Source of the DNA: Roseibium aggregatum IAM 12614
GTDB lineage: Bacteria; Pseudomonadota; Alphaproteobacteria; Rhizobiales; Stappiaceae
Reading direction: 5' to 3'
DNA: 64,000 nucleotides
Assembly (NCBI RefSeq): GCF_000168975.1
Contig: NZ_AAUW01000007.1
Coordinates: 1-64,000 of the forward strand
A program made the position numbers and the translations under genes. Below are positions 10,939-19,585 of the stretch, in pieces; position 1 is the first letter of the stretch; each line of letters opens with the position of its first letter. The notes below the pieces were generated by a model. The model was not told where the DNA came from. It saw only the letters and a list, made by a program, of their open reading frames with translations, and did no database searches.

Positions 10939-11895
10939 ATGCAGAATGTCATTTCACTGGCTCTTCCGTTTTTCGGACTGATCCTTCTCGGCTTCGGGGC
11001 CGGCAAGATCAAGAACCTGCCGGAGGCAGGTCTGAGCTGGATGAACTTCTTCGTGATCTACTTGGCACTTCCGGCGCTTTTCTTCCGGCTGTTGTCGGAA
11101 ACGCCGATCGAGGAACTGGCAAACGCCTCCTATATCACCGCGACGACCTTCACGACCTACATCGTTTTTGCGATCTCCTTCTGCATTGGCGTTGTGGCAA
11201 CGCGTGGCAACATCGGCGAATCCACCATTTTGGGCATCGCCGGAGCCTATTCCAACATCGGCTACATGGGCCCGGGCCTGACTCTGGCCGTTCTTGGCGA
11301 ACAGGCGACTGTTCCGACAGCTCTTATTCTGGCCTTCGATAACGCGCTGATGTTCATTCTGGCACCGCTGATGATGGCATTGGCCGGTACCGACGACGAA
11401 TCGATCCTCGGGACCTTGAAAAAGATCGCAATCAGGATCTTCACCCATCCCTTTATTCTGGCAACCATTGCCGGCGTCATAGCCGCAGCGTTCCAGATCA
11501 AGCCTCCGCAGGCAATTGACACGCTGCTCCGCTATCTCAGCAATGCGGCCGCGCCTTGTGCCTTGTTTGCGATGGGTGTCAGCATCGCCCTCCGACCCAT
11601 CGGACGGATACCGCTGGAACTGCCGATTGTGCTGGGGGTGAAACTTCTGCTGCACCCGATCCTGATTTTCCTGCTCTTGACCTGGCTGGGTGGCTTCGAT
11701 CCCAACTGGATTGCAACCGCTGTCCTGATGTCATGCCTTCCGCCGGCGACAAACGTGTTTGTCATCGCGCAGCAGTATGGAACATATGTTCAGCGGGCAT
11801 CCAGTTTCGTTCTGATCGGAACAGCCCTGTCGATCATCACGGTGACTGGCTTCATCTGGGCGTTGACCAGCGGGTTCCTGCCAACCGGTGGATAA
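10939..11895 (+). CDS. Auxin efflux carrier (AEC) family permease
   Basis: The 318-residue, very hydrophobic protein has about ten predicted membrane helices in two five-helix halves. Family marks are GFGAGKIKNLPEAGLSWMNFFVIYLALPALFF at the N-terminus, AGAYSNIGYMGPGLTLAVLG and MSCLPPATNVFVIAQQYG. Bacterial members include malonate (MdcF) and other organic-acid transporters, so an organic anion is the likeliest substrate but is unproven. The 224 bp upstream carry no gene. A DUF1801 gene follows 43 bp downstream. Confidence 0.88.
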   Translation: MQNVISLALPFFGLILLGFGAGKIKNLPEAGLSWMNFFVIYLALPALFFRLLSETPIEELANASYITATTFTTYIVFAISFCIGVVATRGNIGESTILGIAGAYSNIGYMGPGLTLAVLGEQATVPTALILAFDNALMFILAPLMMALAGTDDESILGTLKKIAIRIFTHPFILATIAGVIAAAFQIKPPQAIDTLLRYLSNAAAPCALFAMGVSIALRPIGRIPLELPIVLGVKLLLHPILIFLLLTWLGGFDPNWIATAVLMSCLPPATNVFVIAQQYGTYVQRASSFVLIGTALSIITVTGFIWALTSGFLPTGG

Positions 11896-11938
11896 ACCCA
11901 CACGACAGAACAGCCGCTGAAGAACAGGAGGTTTTGCC

Positions 11939-12361
11939 GTGAAGGACAATCCGGACGTTCTTGCGTTGATCGAAAGCTATCCGTCGGAGATACGGGATTG
12001 CCTGCTGACAATCAGGGCAATGATCGTGGAGATCGCAACGCAGCGGGATGATATCGGAGCGCTTGAGGAAACCCTGAAATGGGGCGAGGCCAGCTATGTG
12101 ACGACGCGGCCGAAAACCGGAACGACCATCAGGATCGACCATGACAAATCCGGGGCAGGGGATGTTGCCCTTTTCGTCAGCTGCCAATCGTCGCTGGTCG
12201 CCGATTGGCGCGGGATGTTCCCGGAACTTGTTTACGGCGGCGACAGAAGCGTTCACTTCAGTCTCGCAAAGCCTCTGCCCGAAAATGCACTCCGTCAGAT
12301 GATTTTCATGGCCCTGACGTACCACACTGCCAAACGCGCGGTTGCAAAACCACGCACTTGA
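11939..12361 (+). CDS. DUF1801 domain protein
   Basis: The product is 140 residues. It starts with GTG, set by a strong AGGAGG 8-9 bp upstream. The DUF1801 pattern is present: IRDCLLTIRAMIVEIA, ETLKWGEASYVT, TTIRIDHDKSGAGDVALFVSCQ and MIFMALTYHTAKR. The fold is YdhG-like and the biochemical role is unknown. It may be co-transcribed with the preceding permease gene, without any evident functional link. Confidence 0.88.
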   Translation: MKDNPDVLALIESYPSEIRDCLLTIRAMIVEIATQRDDIGALEETLKWGEASYVTTRPKTGTTIRIDHDKSGAGDVALFVSCQSSLVADWRGMFPELVYGGDRSVHFSLAKPLPENALRQMIFMALTYHTAKRAVAKPRT

Positions 12362-12381
12362 AAACAGTGCGCCATTACCGC

Positions 12382-13584
12382 TTACCTGTGAAGTTGAAAC
12401 GCCGTTCCCGGCGCAAGCCCTTCCCGCATGAGGATGCGCCGCAACGGCCCCAGCTTGCCGGTGAGATACATGCCGGCGCTCCGCACCGCCTGAACCGGCA
12501 GGAATTCGGTAAGCAGAGATCTGTTCAGTACGTCGACCGCGTTTGTGCGTGATCGAATGTCGCTGAACCGTTTCTTTTCGTAAGAGGAGAGGAGGGGTCT
12601 GCTGCCGATATCGGCGTGCGAATGCCTGGCGGCGGCCACGATGGTGGTCAGGTCGCGGATGTCTCTCATGGACAGGTTCAGCCCCTGGGCGCCGATGGGC
12701 GGAAAGACGTGAGCGGTCTCGCCAACAAGTGCAAGACGTGGCCCCACAAGGGAAGTGGCCGTAAGCCCGGCGAGCGGGAAGCTTTGCGGTTTTGACGCCA
12801 GCTTGAAGCTTCCCAGAATGGAATGCGCCCGCCGTTCGAGCTCCGTTTCCAGCTCCTCATCGGTCATCGCCAACAGCTTTGCGGCACCTTCCGCGGTTTC
12901 CACGCAAACCAGCGACGACTGCCGACCGGGCAGCGGCACCAATGTGAATGGGCCTGTTGAGGTATGAAATTCGGTCGATATCTGCTGATGAGGAAGACGG
13001 TGCTCCAGGTTCAGAACGACGGCAACTTGCGGGTAAGACCAGCTCTTCACCTTGATCCCTGCAGCTTCACGCAATGTGGACTTGCGGCCATCCGCGGCAA
13101 CTGCGAGACTTGTGGAAATTATCATGCCGCCGCTTGTGAAAAGTATAGCCTGTTCATCTCCAAACTCGGCAGTTTCGACAGTGTCCGCTATCATCTCAAG
13201 GCTAGGTTGGGCGGCACAGGCCTTTTCAAGAAAGACATTAAGTTCGCTGTTCAAGATATTGAAACCAAACTCTTCCAAGCCAAGTTCGCTGCAGTCGAAG
13301 ACGACTTCAGGTGCTCGAAAGAGCCGACCTGTGCTGTCGATCATCCGCATCTTTTTCAAGGCCTCGGCATTGCCTTCGATGGCCGGCCAGACACCAATGT
13401 CGCGAAGAAGATCTATGGATTTTTGCCACAGCGCGGTGGTGCGGCAATCCTGTTGGTCCAACGTCGGAGCAATCAGAACACAGGACAGCCCCTGTTGAGC
13501 CAAGGCAAGAGCGGCAATGCGCCCGGAAGGGCCTCCGCCGACGATTGCGATATCGAACTGTTCCCGCGAGTGGCTGCTGGCCAT
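12382..13584 (-). CDS. UbiH/Coq6-family FAD-dependent hydroxylase
   Basis: The 400-residue flavoprotein monooxygenase resembles the ring hydroxylases of ubiquinone biosynthesis (UbiH/UbiF/UbiL). The FAD dinucleotide motif IAIVGGGPSGRIAALALAQQG is at residues 11-31. The DG motif appears as VAADGRKSTLR near residue 165. The second FAD motif is LVGETAHVFPPIGAQGLNLS near residue 286. It is likely membrane-peripheral and acts in aerobic ubiquinone synthesis. Which ring position it hydroxylates cannot be deduced. Confidence 0.88.
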   Translation of the reverse strand: MASSHSREQFDIAIVGGGPSGRIAALALAQQGLSCVLIAPTLDQQDCRTTALWQKSIDLLRDIGVWPAIEGNAEALKKMRMIDSTGRLFRAPEVVFDCSELGLEEFGFNILNSELNVFLEKACAAQPSLEMIADTVETAEFGDEQAILFTSGGMIISTSLAVAADGRKSTLREAAGIKVKSWSYPQVAVVLNLEHRLPHQQISTEFHTSTGPFTLVPLPGRQSSLVCVETAEGAAKLLAMTDEELETELERRAHSILGSFKLASKPQSFPLAGLTATSLVGPRLALVGETAHVFPPIGAQGLNLSMRDIRDLTTIVAAARHSHADIGSRPLLSSYEKKRFSDIRSRTNAVDVLNRSLLTEFLPVQAVRSAGMYLTGKLGPLRRILMREGLAPGTAFQLHR

Positions 13585-13761
13585 GACAAAAATCCATCTG
13601 GTTTATGCGTACCGACTTAATTGCTGTTTGCCGGTTCAAAATCAACGGGACGAATACACGCAGGGCATACCTCACCCGATATGAGTAATATCAAATCCCG
13701 GATCCCGAAAATGCTCTAAGACGTCTTGAGCACATCAAAAGATATCCCGTTCACGGTCACC

Positions 13762-14694
13762 ATGGCGAGTTTGCGCACTATCCTTTCCAATGAAGCCGGC
13801 TCCGCTAACCGGGAGAAGCCCCCCCGCGGCTGGCCACTTGTTCTGGCTCTCGTTGCGCTGTTGAGCGTTTCCGGCTGGGCGTATCTGATTGCGATGGTCG
13901 CCGACATGGTCCCGGTGATGGACATGAGCGAAGCCGGACCCGGCATGGTGATTCTCAACAGTTTCAATCAGTTCGCAGGCCTGCCGGCAGAAGCAAGAGC
14001 CGCACTTGCCGTCCTGTGCCTCCCGACCAACGCCACTTTCGGCATGCCAGGCACAGACATGACGGCTGTCGATCTGGCGAAAATCTTCCTCATGTGGGCA
14101 ATGATGGCCCTCGCGATGATGCTGCCAACGGCCGTGCCGATGCTGCGCGCCTATCACTCCGCGCTCGCAGCCTGTACCGGAACGAGTGCACCCGGACGGT
14201 CTGTGGTTGCCGCTATGTTTGGGTACCTGGCAGTGTGGCTTGGATATGCCGTTGTCGCAACCGCTGCTCAGTGGGCCTTGTCTGTTGCCGGCGCGATGAC
14301 GACCATGATGGCCCCGGCCAGCATGGCCTTGACGGCGTCCGTCCTTCTCGCTGCCGGGCTCTACCAGTTCACACCGGCCAAAAAGGCCTGCCTCGGCAGA
14401 TGCTGGTATCCTCGCTGGGTATTCGTCACGGACGAGGGGGCTCCCGGCGTTGTCCCGGGCTTCCGGGAAGGCTTGATTCAGGGCTGGGTTTGCCTCGGTT
14501 GTTGCTGGGCCGTCATGACGGTCATGTTTGCGGTCGGGCTGATGAACATCGTCTGGATTGCCCTGCTCGGGGCGTTGATGGCCGTTGAAAAAACCTTCCC
14601 CAGCCGGATCCTTCCTCCCGCGATAGGCGTCGTTCTGCTGGTCTGGGCAGGCGTTCTTGTTTCGCTCATCCTTTTGGGAAACGCGACAAGCTAA
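13762..14694 (+). CDS. DUF2182 predicted metal-binding membrane protein
   Basis: The polytopic membrane protein of about 310 residues has the DUF2182 hallmarks: a Met-rich helix FLMWAMMALAMMLPTAVPML, and YQFTPAKKACLGRC with CWYP, then GCCWAVMTVMFAVGLMN. The Cys and Met pattern suggests metal (copper?) binding, but no function is established. A TTG at 13726 in the same frame would add 12 residues; neither start has a convincing ribosome site, so the start is uncertain. Confidence 0.82.
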   Translation: MASLRTILSNEAGSANREKPPRGWPLVLALVALLSVSGWAYLIAMVADMVPVMDMSEAGPGMVILNSFNQFAGLPAEARAALAVLCLPTNATFGMPGTDMTAVDLAKIFLMWAMMALAMMLPTAVPMLRAYHSALAACTGTSAPGRSVVAAMFGYLAVWLGYAVVATAAQWALSVAGAMTTMMAPASMALTASVLLAAGLYQFTPAKKACLGRCWYPRWVFVTDEGAPGVVPGFREGLIQGWVCLGCCWAVMTVMFAVGLMNIVWIALLGALMAVEKTFPSRILPPAIGVVLLVWAGVLVSLILLGNATS

Positions 14695-14705
14695 ATTCAC
14701 CGCTA

Positions 14706-14832
14706 TTGGCGTAGGGACTGTTTTTTAGGTTCACACTGTCATACGATTGCAATAAAGGATCGTATCAGCGTCGGTGTGTGCACCATAGGGTTTTAGGCCT
14801 AAGGCTGCCAGCACACATCTCAGTACGCCAAC
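14706..14832. promoter_or_regulatory. Nested inverted repeats upstream of pcs
   Basis: The 181-bp gap contains four sets of paired arms: TTGGCGTA (14706) with TACGCCAA (14825); ATACGAT (14741) with ATCGTAT (14759); TGTGTGC (14775) with GCACACA (14811); and the palindrome TTAGGCCTAA (14793) inside the last pair. The arms could fold into a branched RNA leader or serve as operators. No known RNA family was recognised. Confidence 0.35.
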
Positions 14833-14875
14833 GCTTCAGCAAGTCGCGTTCGGATCACAAAAGCGAGGAAACCCC

Positions 14876-15592
14876 GTGGCGGATATCACACCAGGCAAAG
14901 AGAGGACCGAGCCTGCTCTGTTCCTGATCCATATCCTTACGGCTTCCGGCGCTCCCATTGCTTTGATCGCCCTCCTGGCAGGTGCTCGCGAAAACTGGGC
15001 CGAAATGTTTGCCTGGCTTGGCCTTGCCTTTTTCGTTGACGGTATCGATGGTCCTCTGGCTCGCCGTTACAAGATTGCGGAACGCCTGCCTCGCTGGTCG
15101 GGGGCGTCCCTGGATTTTGTGATCGACTACGCCACCTACGTCTTTCTTCCCGCCTTCGCGCTTTCCTGGAGCCTGATGCTGTCCAGTCCCTGGAACTGGA
15201 TTTGCGGCGGTCTCGTGGTCTTTACCGGTGCGCTCTATTTTGCCGACAACGGCATGAAGACGCCGGATGGCTCATTCAAAGGTTTTCCTGCAGGCTGGAA
15301 CATGGTGGTGTTCGGCCTGATGGTGTTGTCACCATCGCAGAGCTTCACGATCATCTTCGTGCTTTTGTGCTGCGCATTGACGTTCGCCCCCGTCCGTTTT
15401 GTCCATCCTGTCCGTGTACGCCGATGGCGGATGATCACCTTGCCGGTGACGTTGCTCTGGATGGGTCTTGCCGCTTACGCCATTCTTGATGGCATGGCGC
15501 TTAACGGTCCGGTGGCATGGGTGTTTACGGCAGCCAGCTTTTATCTGCTGCTGGTCTCCGCCGTTCAGCAGTTACTCGACAGGGTCGACTGA
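14876..15592 (+). CDS. pcs: Phosphatidylcholine synthase
   Basis: Pcs condenses CDP-diacylglycerol with choline to give phosphatidylcholine and CMP, in the inner membrane. The 238-residue protein has several membrane helices. The CDP-alcohol phosphotransferase motif is visible as DGIDGPLARRYKI, then a conserved Gly, then DFVIDYATYVFLPA, with NGMKTPDGSFKGFPAGWN further on as in rhizobial Pcs. It starts with GTG after a GAGGAA ribosome site. The one-step choline-dependent route is characteristic of alphaproteobacteria such as rhizobia and Brucella. Confidence 0.93.
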   Translation: MADITPGKERTEPALFLIHILTASGAPIALIALLAGARENWAEMFAWLGLAFFVDGIDGPLARRYKIAERLPRWSGASLDFVIDYATYVFLPAFALSWSLMLSSPWNWICGGLVVFTGALYFADNGMKTPDGSFKGFPAGWNMVVFGLMVLSPSQSFTIIFVLLCCALTFAPVRFVHPVRVRRWRMITLPVTLLWMGLAAYAILDGMALNGPVAWVFTAASFYLLLVSAVQQLLDRVD

Positions 15593-15822
15593 TCTTTTCT
15601 GCCATCTAGAGGCTTTGTCAGCATCGGGGCGATGGCAAGCGCCTGTGCGAGGCTGTGCTTTGTTTCTTGGGCCCGGTCAACGTGTAGCGTCTGGAGTACC
15701 AACAGCCGATTCCGCTCCTGAATGACCTTTCCCGATGGCGTTGAAATCATTTATGGTCTTGCCAACATCAATTGCCGCAAGACCAAAAGCGGTCTCGGCC
15801 CGCCACTTCGGGGATTTAAGTC

Positions 15823-16800
15823 ATGGTTCAAGCAATCTGTGTACACGAAACCGGTGGACCGGATGTCATGCGCTGGGAACAGATCGAAGTCGGTGAACCC
15901 GGCCCGGGCGAAGCACGTATCCGGCACACTGCGGTCGGCCTCAATTTCATCGACACCTATTTCCGCTCCGGTCTCTATCCGGCCCCCAACGGCGTCCCTT
16001 TCTCCCCAGGGAATGAGGGGGCAGGGGTCGTCCTGACGGTTGGCGAGGGCGTGACGCACCTCAATCCGGGGGACCGGGTCGCTTATGTAGGTCCTCTCGG
16101 CGCCTATGCTCAGGAAAGACTCGTTCCCGCTGATCGGCTCGTCGTTCTGCCGAACGAGATCGATGACAAGACCGCTGCAGGCATGATGCTGAAGGGCATG
16201 ACCGCCCAGTACCTTCTGCGCCAGACCTTTTCCGTCGGCCCCGACACAACGCTGCTGTTTCATGCGGCAGCCGGAGGGGTCGGTCTGATTGCCGGTCAAT
16301 GGGCTTCGCATCTCGGCGCTACCGTCATCGGCACAGCCGGATCAGAAGCCAAGGTCGAACTGGCCAAGGCCCACGGCTACGATCATGTGATCAACTACCG
16401 GACAGAAAACTTCGTCGACAGGGTGAAGGACATCACCGGCGGCAAAGGCTGTGACGTCGTTTATGACAGCGTCGGCAAGGACACCTATCCAGGATCGCTC
16501 GATTGCCTCAAACCCAGGGGCCTGTGGGTCACCTTCGGTCAATCCTCCGGCCCCATCACTGATTTCAACCTGGCGCTTCTCGCCCAGAAAGGCTCCCTGT
16601 TCGCAACGCGGCCGACGCTATTCAGCTACATAGCCAGCCGCGAAGCGTTGGAGGCAACAGCAGGCGAACTGTTCGATGTCGTCCAGAAAGGTATCGTCAA
16701 GATCGGCGTCAACCAGGAATACAGGCTCGCGGATGCCGTTCAGGCCCATCAGGATCTCGAAGGCCGAAAGACCACCGGCACGACAGTTCTGATCCCGTAA
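15823..16800 (+). CDS. NADPH:quinone reductase (zinc-free MDR family)
   Basis: The 325-residue medium-chain dehydrogenase/reductase of the QOR type has these features: HETGGPDVMRWEQIEVG at the N-terminus, GLNFIDTYFRSGLYP, the Rossmann motif AAAGGVGLIAGQWASHLGA near residue 146 and GCDVVYDSVGKDTYPGSLDCL. Zinc-binding Cys/His sets of alcohol dehydrogenases are absent. It probably reduces quinones with NADPH by one electron. The LysR gene begins 13 bp downstream on the same strand and may be co-transcribed. Confidence 0.92.
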   Translation: MVQAICVHETGGPDVMRWEQIEVGEPGPGEARIRHTAVGLNFIDTYFRSGLYPAPNGVPFSPGNEGAGVVLTVGEGVTHLNPGDRVAYVGPLGAYAQERLVPADRLVVLPNEIDDKTAAGMMLKGMTAQYLLRQTFSVGPDTTLLFHAAAGGVGLIAGQWASHLGATVIGTAGSEAKVELAKAHGYDHVINYRTENFVDRVKDITGGKGCDVVYDSVGKDTYPGSLDCLKPRGLWVTFGQSSGPITDFNLALLAQKGSLFATRPTLFSYIASREALEATAGELFDVVQKGIVKIGVNQEYRLADAVQAHQDLEGRKTTGTTVLIP

Positions 16801-16813
16801 GGCCGGGAACCTC

Positions 16814-17764
16814 ATGCGGTCCGCACGAGCACTGGATCTGTCTCGAAACCTCTACAGCCCGGCGATGCGCTATTTTCTGGCCGTCGCCGAGGCTGGCTCG
16901 ATCCGTGCAGCGTCCCGGGACCTCAATGTGGCGTCCTCTGCCGTCAACCGGCAGGTTCTCTGGCTGGAACAAGCCCTCGGCCTGCAACTGTTCGACCGTG
17001 TCGGCCGACGTCTGCGTCTGTCTCAAGCCGGGGAACTGCTGCTGGCCCACATCCGGCGCACCTATTCCGATTTTGAGGGTACGGTTGCCGAACTCGACGC
17101 TCTGAAGGGGCTGCGCCGGGGCACCGTGTCGATCGCAAGCGTCGAAAGCGTTGCCGAAAAACTCCTCCCGGCGGTCATCAGCACATTCCGCAAGAGCTAT
17201 CCCGGCATTCATGTGAATGTCTCCATTTCGTCTTCGAAGGAAGCTGCACGCAAGGTGGAAGCGGCGGAAGCAGATGTTGGCTTCACCTTTGATCCTCCGG
17301 AAACTTCCGCCCTGACCATTGCCTTTCACCATGATCTCGTCATTGGGGCGCTGATGCGTCCTGACCATCCGTTGGCGGGCGCGAAGTCACTTGGTCTGCA
17401 GGACTGCCTGAAATACCCGGTGGCGCTTCCGGCCGAGGGTCTGTCGCTCCGCACACGCCTCGACATCGTCCGCAGCCGGATACCCGGAGCGTCCCGCACC
17501 TATGTGGAAGCCAATTCTCTCAGACTGATGCGGGCCCTTGCCCGGGAGGAACAGGTGATCGGCTTTCAGACGTTGATTGGCTGTGAGGACGATCTTGCCA
17601 ACGGTGTCCTGATCTTCAAACCTTTGTCAGATGCGCCGCTTCAGGCAGACAGGCTCTGTGTGGTAACGTCTTCTCTGCGTGCTCTTGCGCTTGCGCCTGG
17701 CATGTTTTTCGATCACGCGGTGCTCGCTTTGCGGGACCAACTTCCATCTCTTGATGCCAAATAG
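16814..17764 (+). CDS. LysR-family transcriptional regulator
   Basis: The 316-residue regulator has an N-terminal winged helix-turn-helix (YFLAVAEAGSIRAASRDL, ASSAVNRQVLWLEQALG, LFDRVGRRLRLSQAGELLL) and a C-terminal LysR substrate-binding domain (RGTVSIASVESVAEKLLPA, ADVGFTFDPP, VIGALMRPDHPLA). The effector is unknown. It lies just upstream of the purine xdh operon and downstream of a quinone reductase on the same strand, so control of either is plausible but not shown. Confidence 0.92.
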   Translation: MRSARALDLSRNLYSPAMRYFLAVAEAGSIRAASRDLNVASSAVNRQVLWLEQALGLQLFDRVGRRLRLSQAGELLLAHIRRTYSDFEGTVAELDALKGLRRGTVSIASVESVAEKLLPAVISTFRKSYPGIHVNVSISSSKEAARKVEAAEADVGFTFDPPETSALTIAFHHDLVIGALMRPDHPLAGAKSLGLQDCLKYPVALPAEGLSLRTRLDIVRSRIPGASRTYVEANSLRLMRALAREEQVIGFQTLIGCEDDLANGVLIFKPLSDAPLQADRLCVVTSSLRALALAPGMFFDHAVLALRDQLPSLDAK

Positions 17765-18100
17765 GCATCATTGCGGTCTCAAATGAGCGCTTTGGTTCCG
17801 TGTTTTTTTAAGGCACATTTTTTGTGACAGTTTTGCGGCAACGCGCCGCGCGAGGGAGAAAACTGATGGGGCGTTTGTCAACGCAGGTTCAGAACCCAGC
17901 CATGGAAAGACCGGCCGGAGGCCTGGTGTTCAATCAGTGGCATTGGGGCGAGGCCCTCGGCCCAATCTCCCCGCACCAGACACACCAGGAAAGCGGCACT
18001 GCCATCGCTGCACTGAAGAAATGCAAATGCACTTTCCAATCGATCCTTGCCGCCACTTTGCTTGCCCTTAGGCCTTCTGAGGAAAAAGGAGAGTTCCACC
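17765..18100 (+). other. Leader region of the xdh operon, with a possible 80-codon reading frame
   Basis: The 336-bp gap before xdhA probably holds the operon promoter. An open frame from ATG 17866 (preceded by GAGGGAG at good spacing) runs to 18108, overlapping xdhA by 8 bp. Its 80-residue product (MGRLSTQVQNPAMERPAGG...) resembles nothing I recognise and has unremarkable composition, so I do not call it a gene. A T-run lies at 17805-17824. No known riboswitch pattern was recognised. Confidence 0.3.
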
Positions 18101-19585
18101 ATGCGTGACACGATCCGTTTTCTGAAAGGTGGCGAAGTTGTCGAGCTGGCGAATGTCGGCCCGACTGAAACCCTTCTCGATTATCTGCGCCTGCGCCGAC
18201 GCGAAACGGGTACGAAGGAAGGCTGCGGCGAGGGCGATTGTGGGGCCTGCACCGTGGCGCTCGGCCGCCTGATTGACGGCAAGCTGGTCTATCAGCCCGT
18301 CAACAGTTGCATCCAGTTGCTTGGGATGATCGACGGCGCGGAACTCGTGACCGTGGAAGATCTTACCCAGGACACAAGGCTGCACCCGGTCCAGGCTGCA
18401 ATGGTCGAAATGCACGGATCCCAATGCGGCTTCTGCACGCCGGGTTTCATCATGACGCTGTTCACGCTGTATCACGATGCGGGAGCGGAAAAATCTCGAA
18501 AGACCGTGACCGAGTGGCTTGCGGGAAATCTGTGCCGTTGCACGGGCTACCGGCCGATCATCGATGCAGCGCTCGAGTCGTGTTTTGACGCCGCTGACGA
18601 CGCGTTTTCGTGGCGCGCCCACGAAACACGGGAGCAGCTGCGGCAGTTGTCCGACAGCAGCGACGTCTTCATTGGCGACAGCGACTGCTTCTTTTCGTCC
18701 CCGGCAACGCTGGACGGCCTTGCAGCGCTTTATGGTCAGCATCCGAACGCAACCCTGGTCGCCGGAGCAACCGACGTCGGTCTGTGGATCACCAAGCATC
18801 TGCGCGAACTTCCCAAGATGATCTGGCTTGGCCGGATAGAAGGTCTCGACCGTGTGGAAGACAGCCCGTCGGGCGTTCTCATCGGCGCGACAGCAACCTA
18901 TGCCGCCACAGAAGAAGCGATGACAAGCTTGTCCTCGAACCTGGGTGAACTCTGGCGCCGGATCGGCTCGAAACAGGTTCGCGCCTCAGGAACAGTCGGC
19001 GGAAACATTGCCAACGGCTCACCGATCGGCGACACACCGCCCGCCTTGATCGCGCTTGGAACGACGCTGGAACTGCATTCGGCGGAAGGCTCCAGAGCCC
19101 TGCCGCTTGAAGACTATTTCATCGACTACGGCAAACAGGACCGCCGGCAGGGTGAATTCGTCACCGGTCTCTTTGTACCCCGTCTTTCCGCCAATCAGGC
19201 TTTCCGCTGCTACAAGATCACGAAACGCTTCGATCAGGATATTTCGTCCGTCATGGGCGCTTTCCGCCTGACGCTGGACGGGGAGGGACTGATAACGGAT
19301 GCCCGGATTGCCTTTGGCGGCATGGCCGGAACGCCGAAACGGGCAAGCGGAGCGGAGGCAGCCTTGAAAGGGGCCTCACTGGACGACCCGTCCACCTGGG
19401 GGGCTGCCATGCAGGCGCTCCTGTCTGACTTCACGCCGCTGACGGATATGCGCGCAAGCGCAGAGTACCGCATGGAAACCGCTAGGGCCTTGCTCGCCAA
19501 GGCCCTGATGGAGGTCAGCGGCACCGCGCCGGAAGAAGTTCGTGTGCTTGCAAAGCGGGAGGCAGACCATGACCGCGCAGCTTGA
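18101..19585 (+). CDS. xdhA: Xanthine dehydrogenase small subunit (FeS/FAD)
   Basis: XdhA carries the two [2Fe-2S] clusters and FAD that move electrons from the molybdenum site to NAD+. The 494-residue product has the plant-type ferredoxin cysteines in GCGEGDCGACTVALG near residue 44, the second cluster in [13 protein letters not shown] and [11 protein letters not shown], then an FAD-binding domain with LVAGATDVGLWITKHLR and ASGTVGGNIANGSPIGDTPPALIAL. The start at 18101 follows GGAGAG. The gene overlaps xdhB by 17 bp. It belongs to a purine operon with a nucleobase-type ABC transporter. Confidence 0.96.
   Translation: MRDTIRFLKGGEVVELANVGPTETLLDYLRLRRRETGTKEGCGEGDCGACTVALGRLIDGKLVYQPVNSCIQLLGMIDGAELVTVEDLTQDTRLHPVQAAMVEMHGSQCGFCTPGFIMTLFTLYHDAGAEKSRKTVTEWLAGNLCRCTGYRPIIDAALESCFDAADDAFSWRAHETREQLRQLSDSSDVFIGDSDCFFSSPATLDGLAALYGQHPNATLVAGATDVGLWITKHLRELPKMIWLGRIEGLDRVEDSPSGVLIGATATYAATEEAMTSLSSNLGELWRRIGSKQVRASGTVGGNIANGSPIGDTPPALIALGTTLELHSAEGSRALPLEDYFIDYGKQDRRQGEFVTGLFVPRLSANQAFRCYKITKRFDQDISSVMGAFRLTLDGEGLITDARIAFGGMAGTPKRASGAEAALKGASLDDPSTWGAAMQALLSDFTPLTDMRASAEYRMETARALLAKALMEVSGTAPEEVRVLAKREADHDRAA

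Noticed and set aside
17866..18108. 80-codon frame before xdhA with a good ribosome site
   Set aside because: No recognisable features, overlaps the xdhA start, and a chance frame of this length is common in GC-rich DNA. Kept only as a note in the leader entry.
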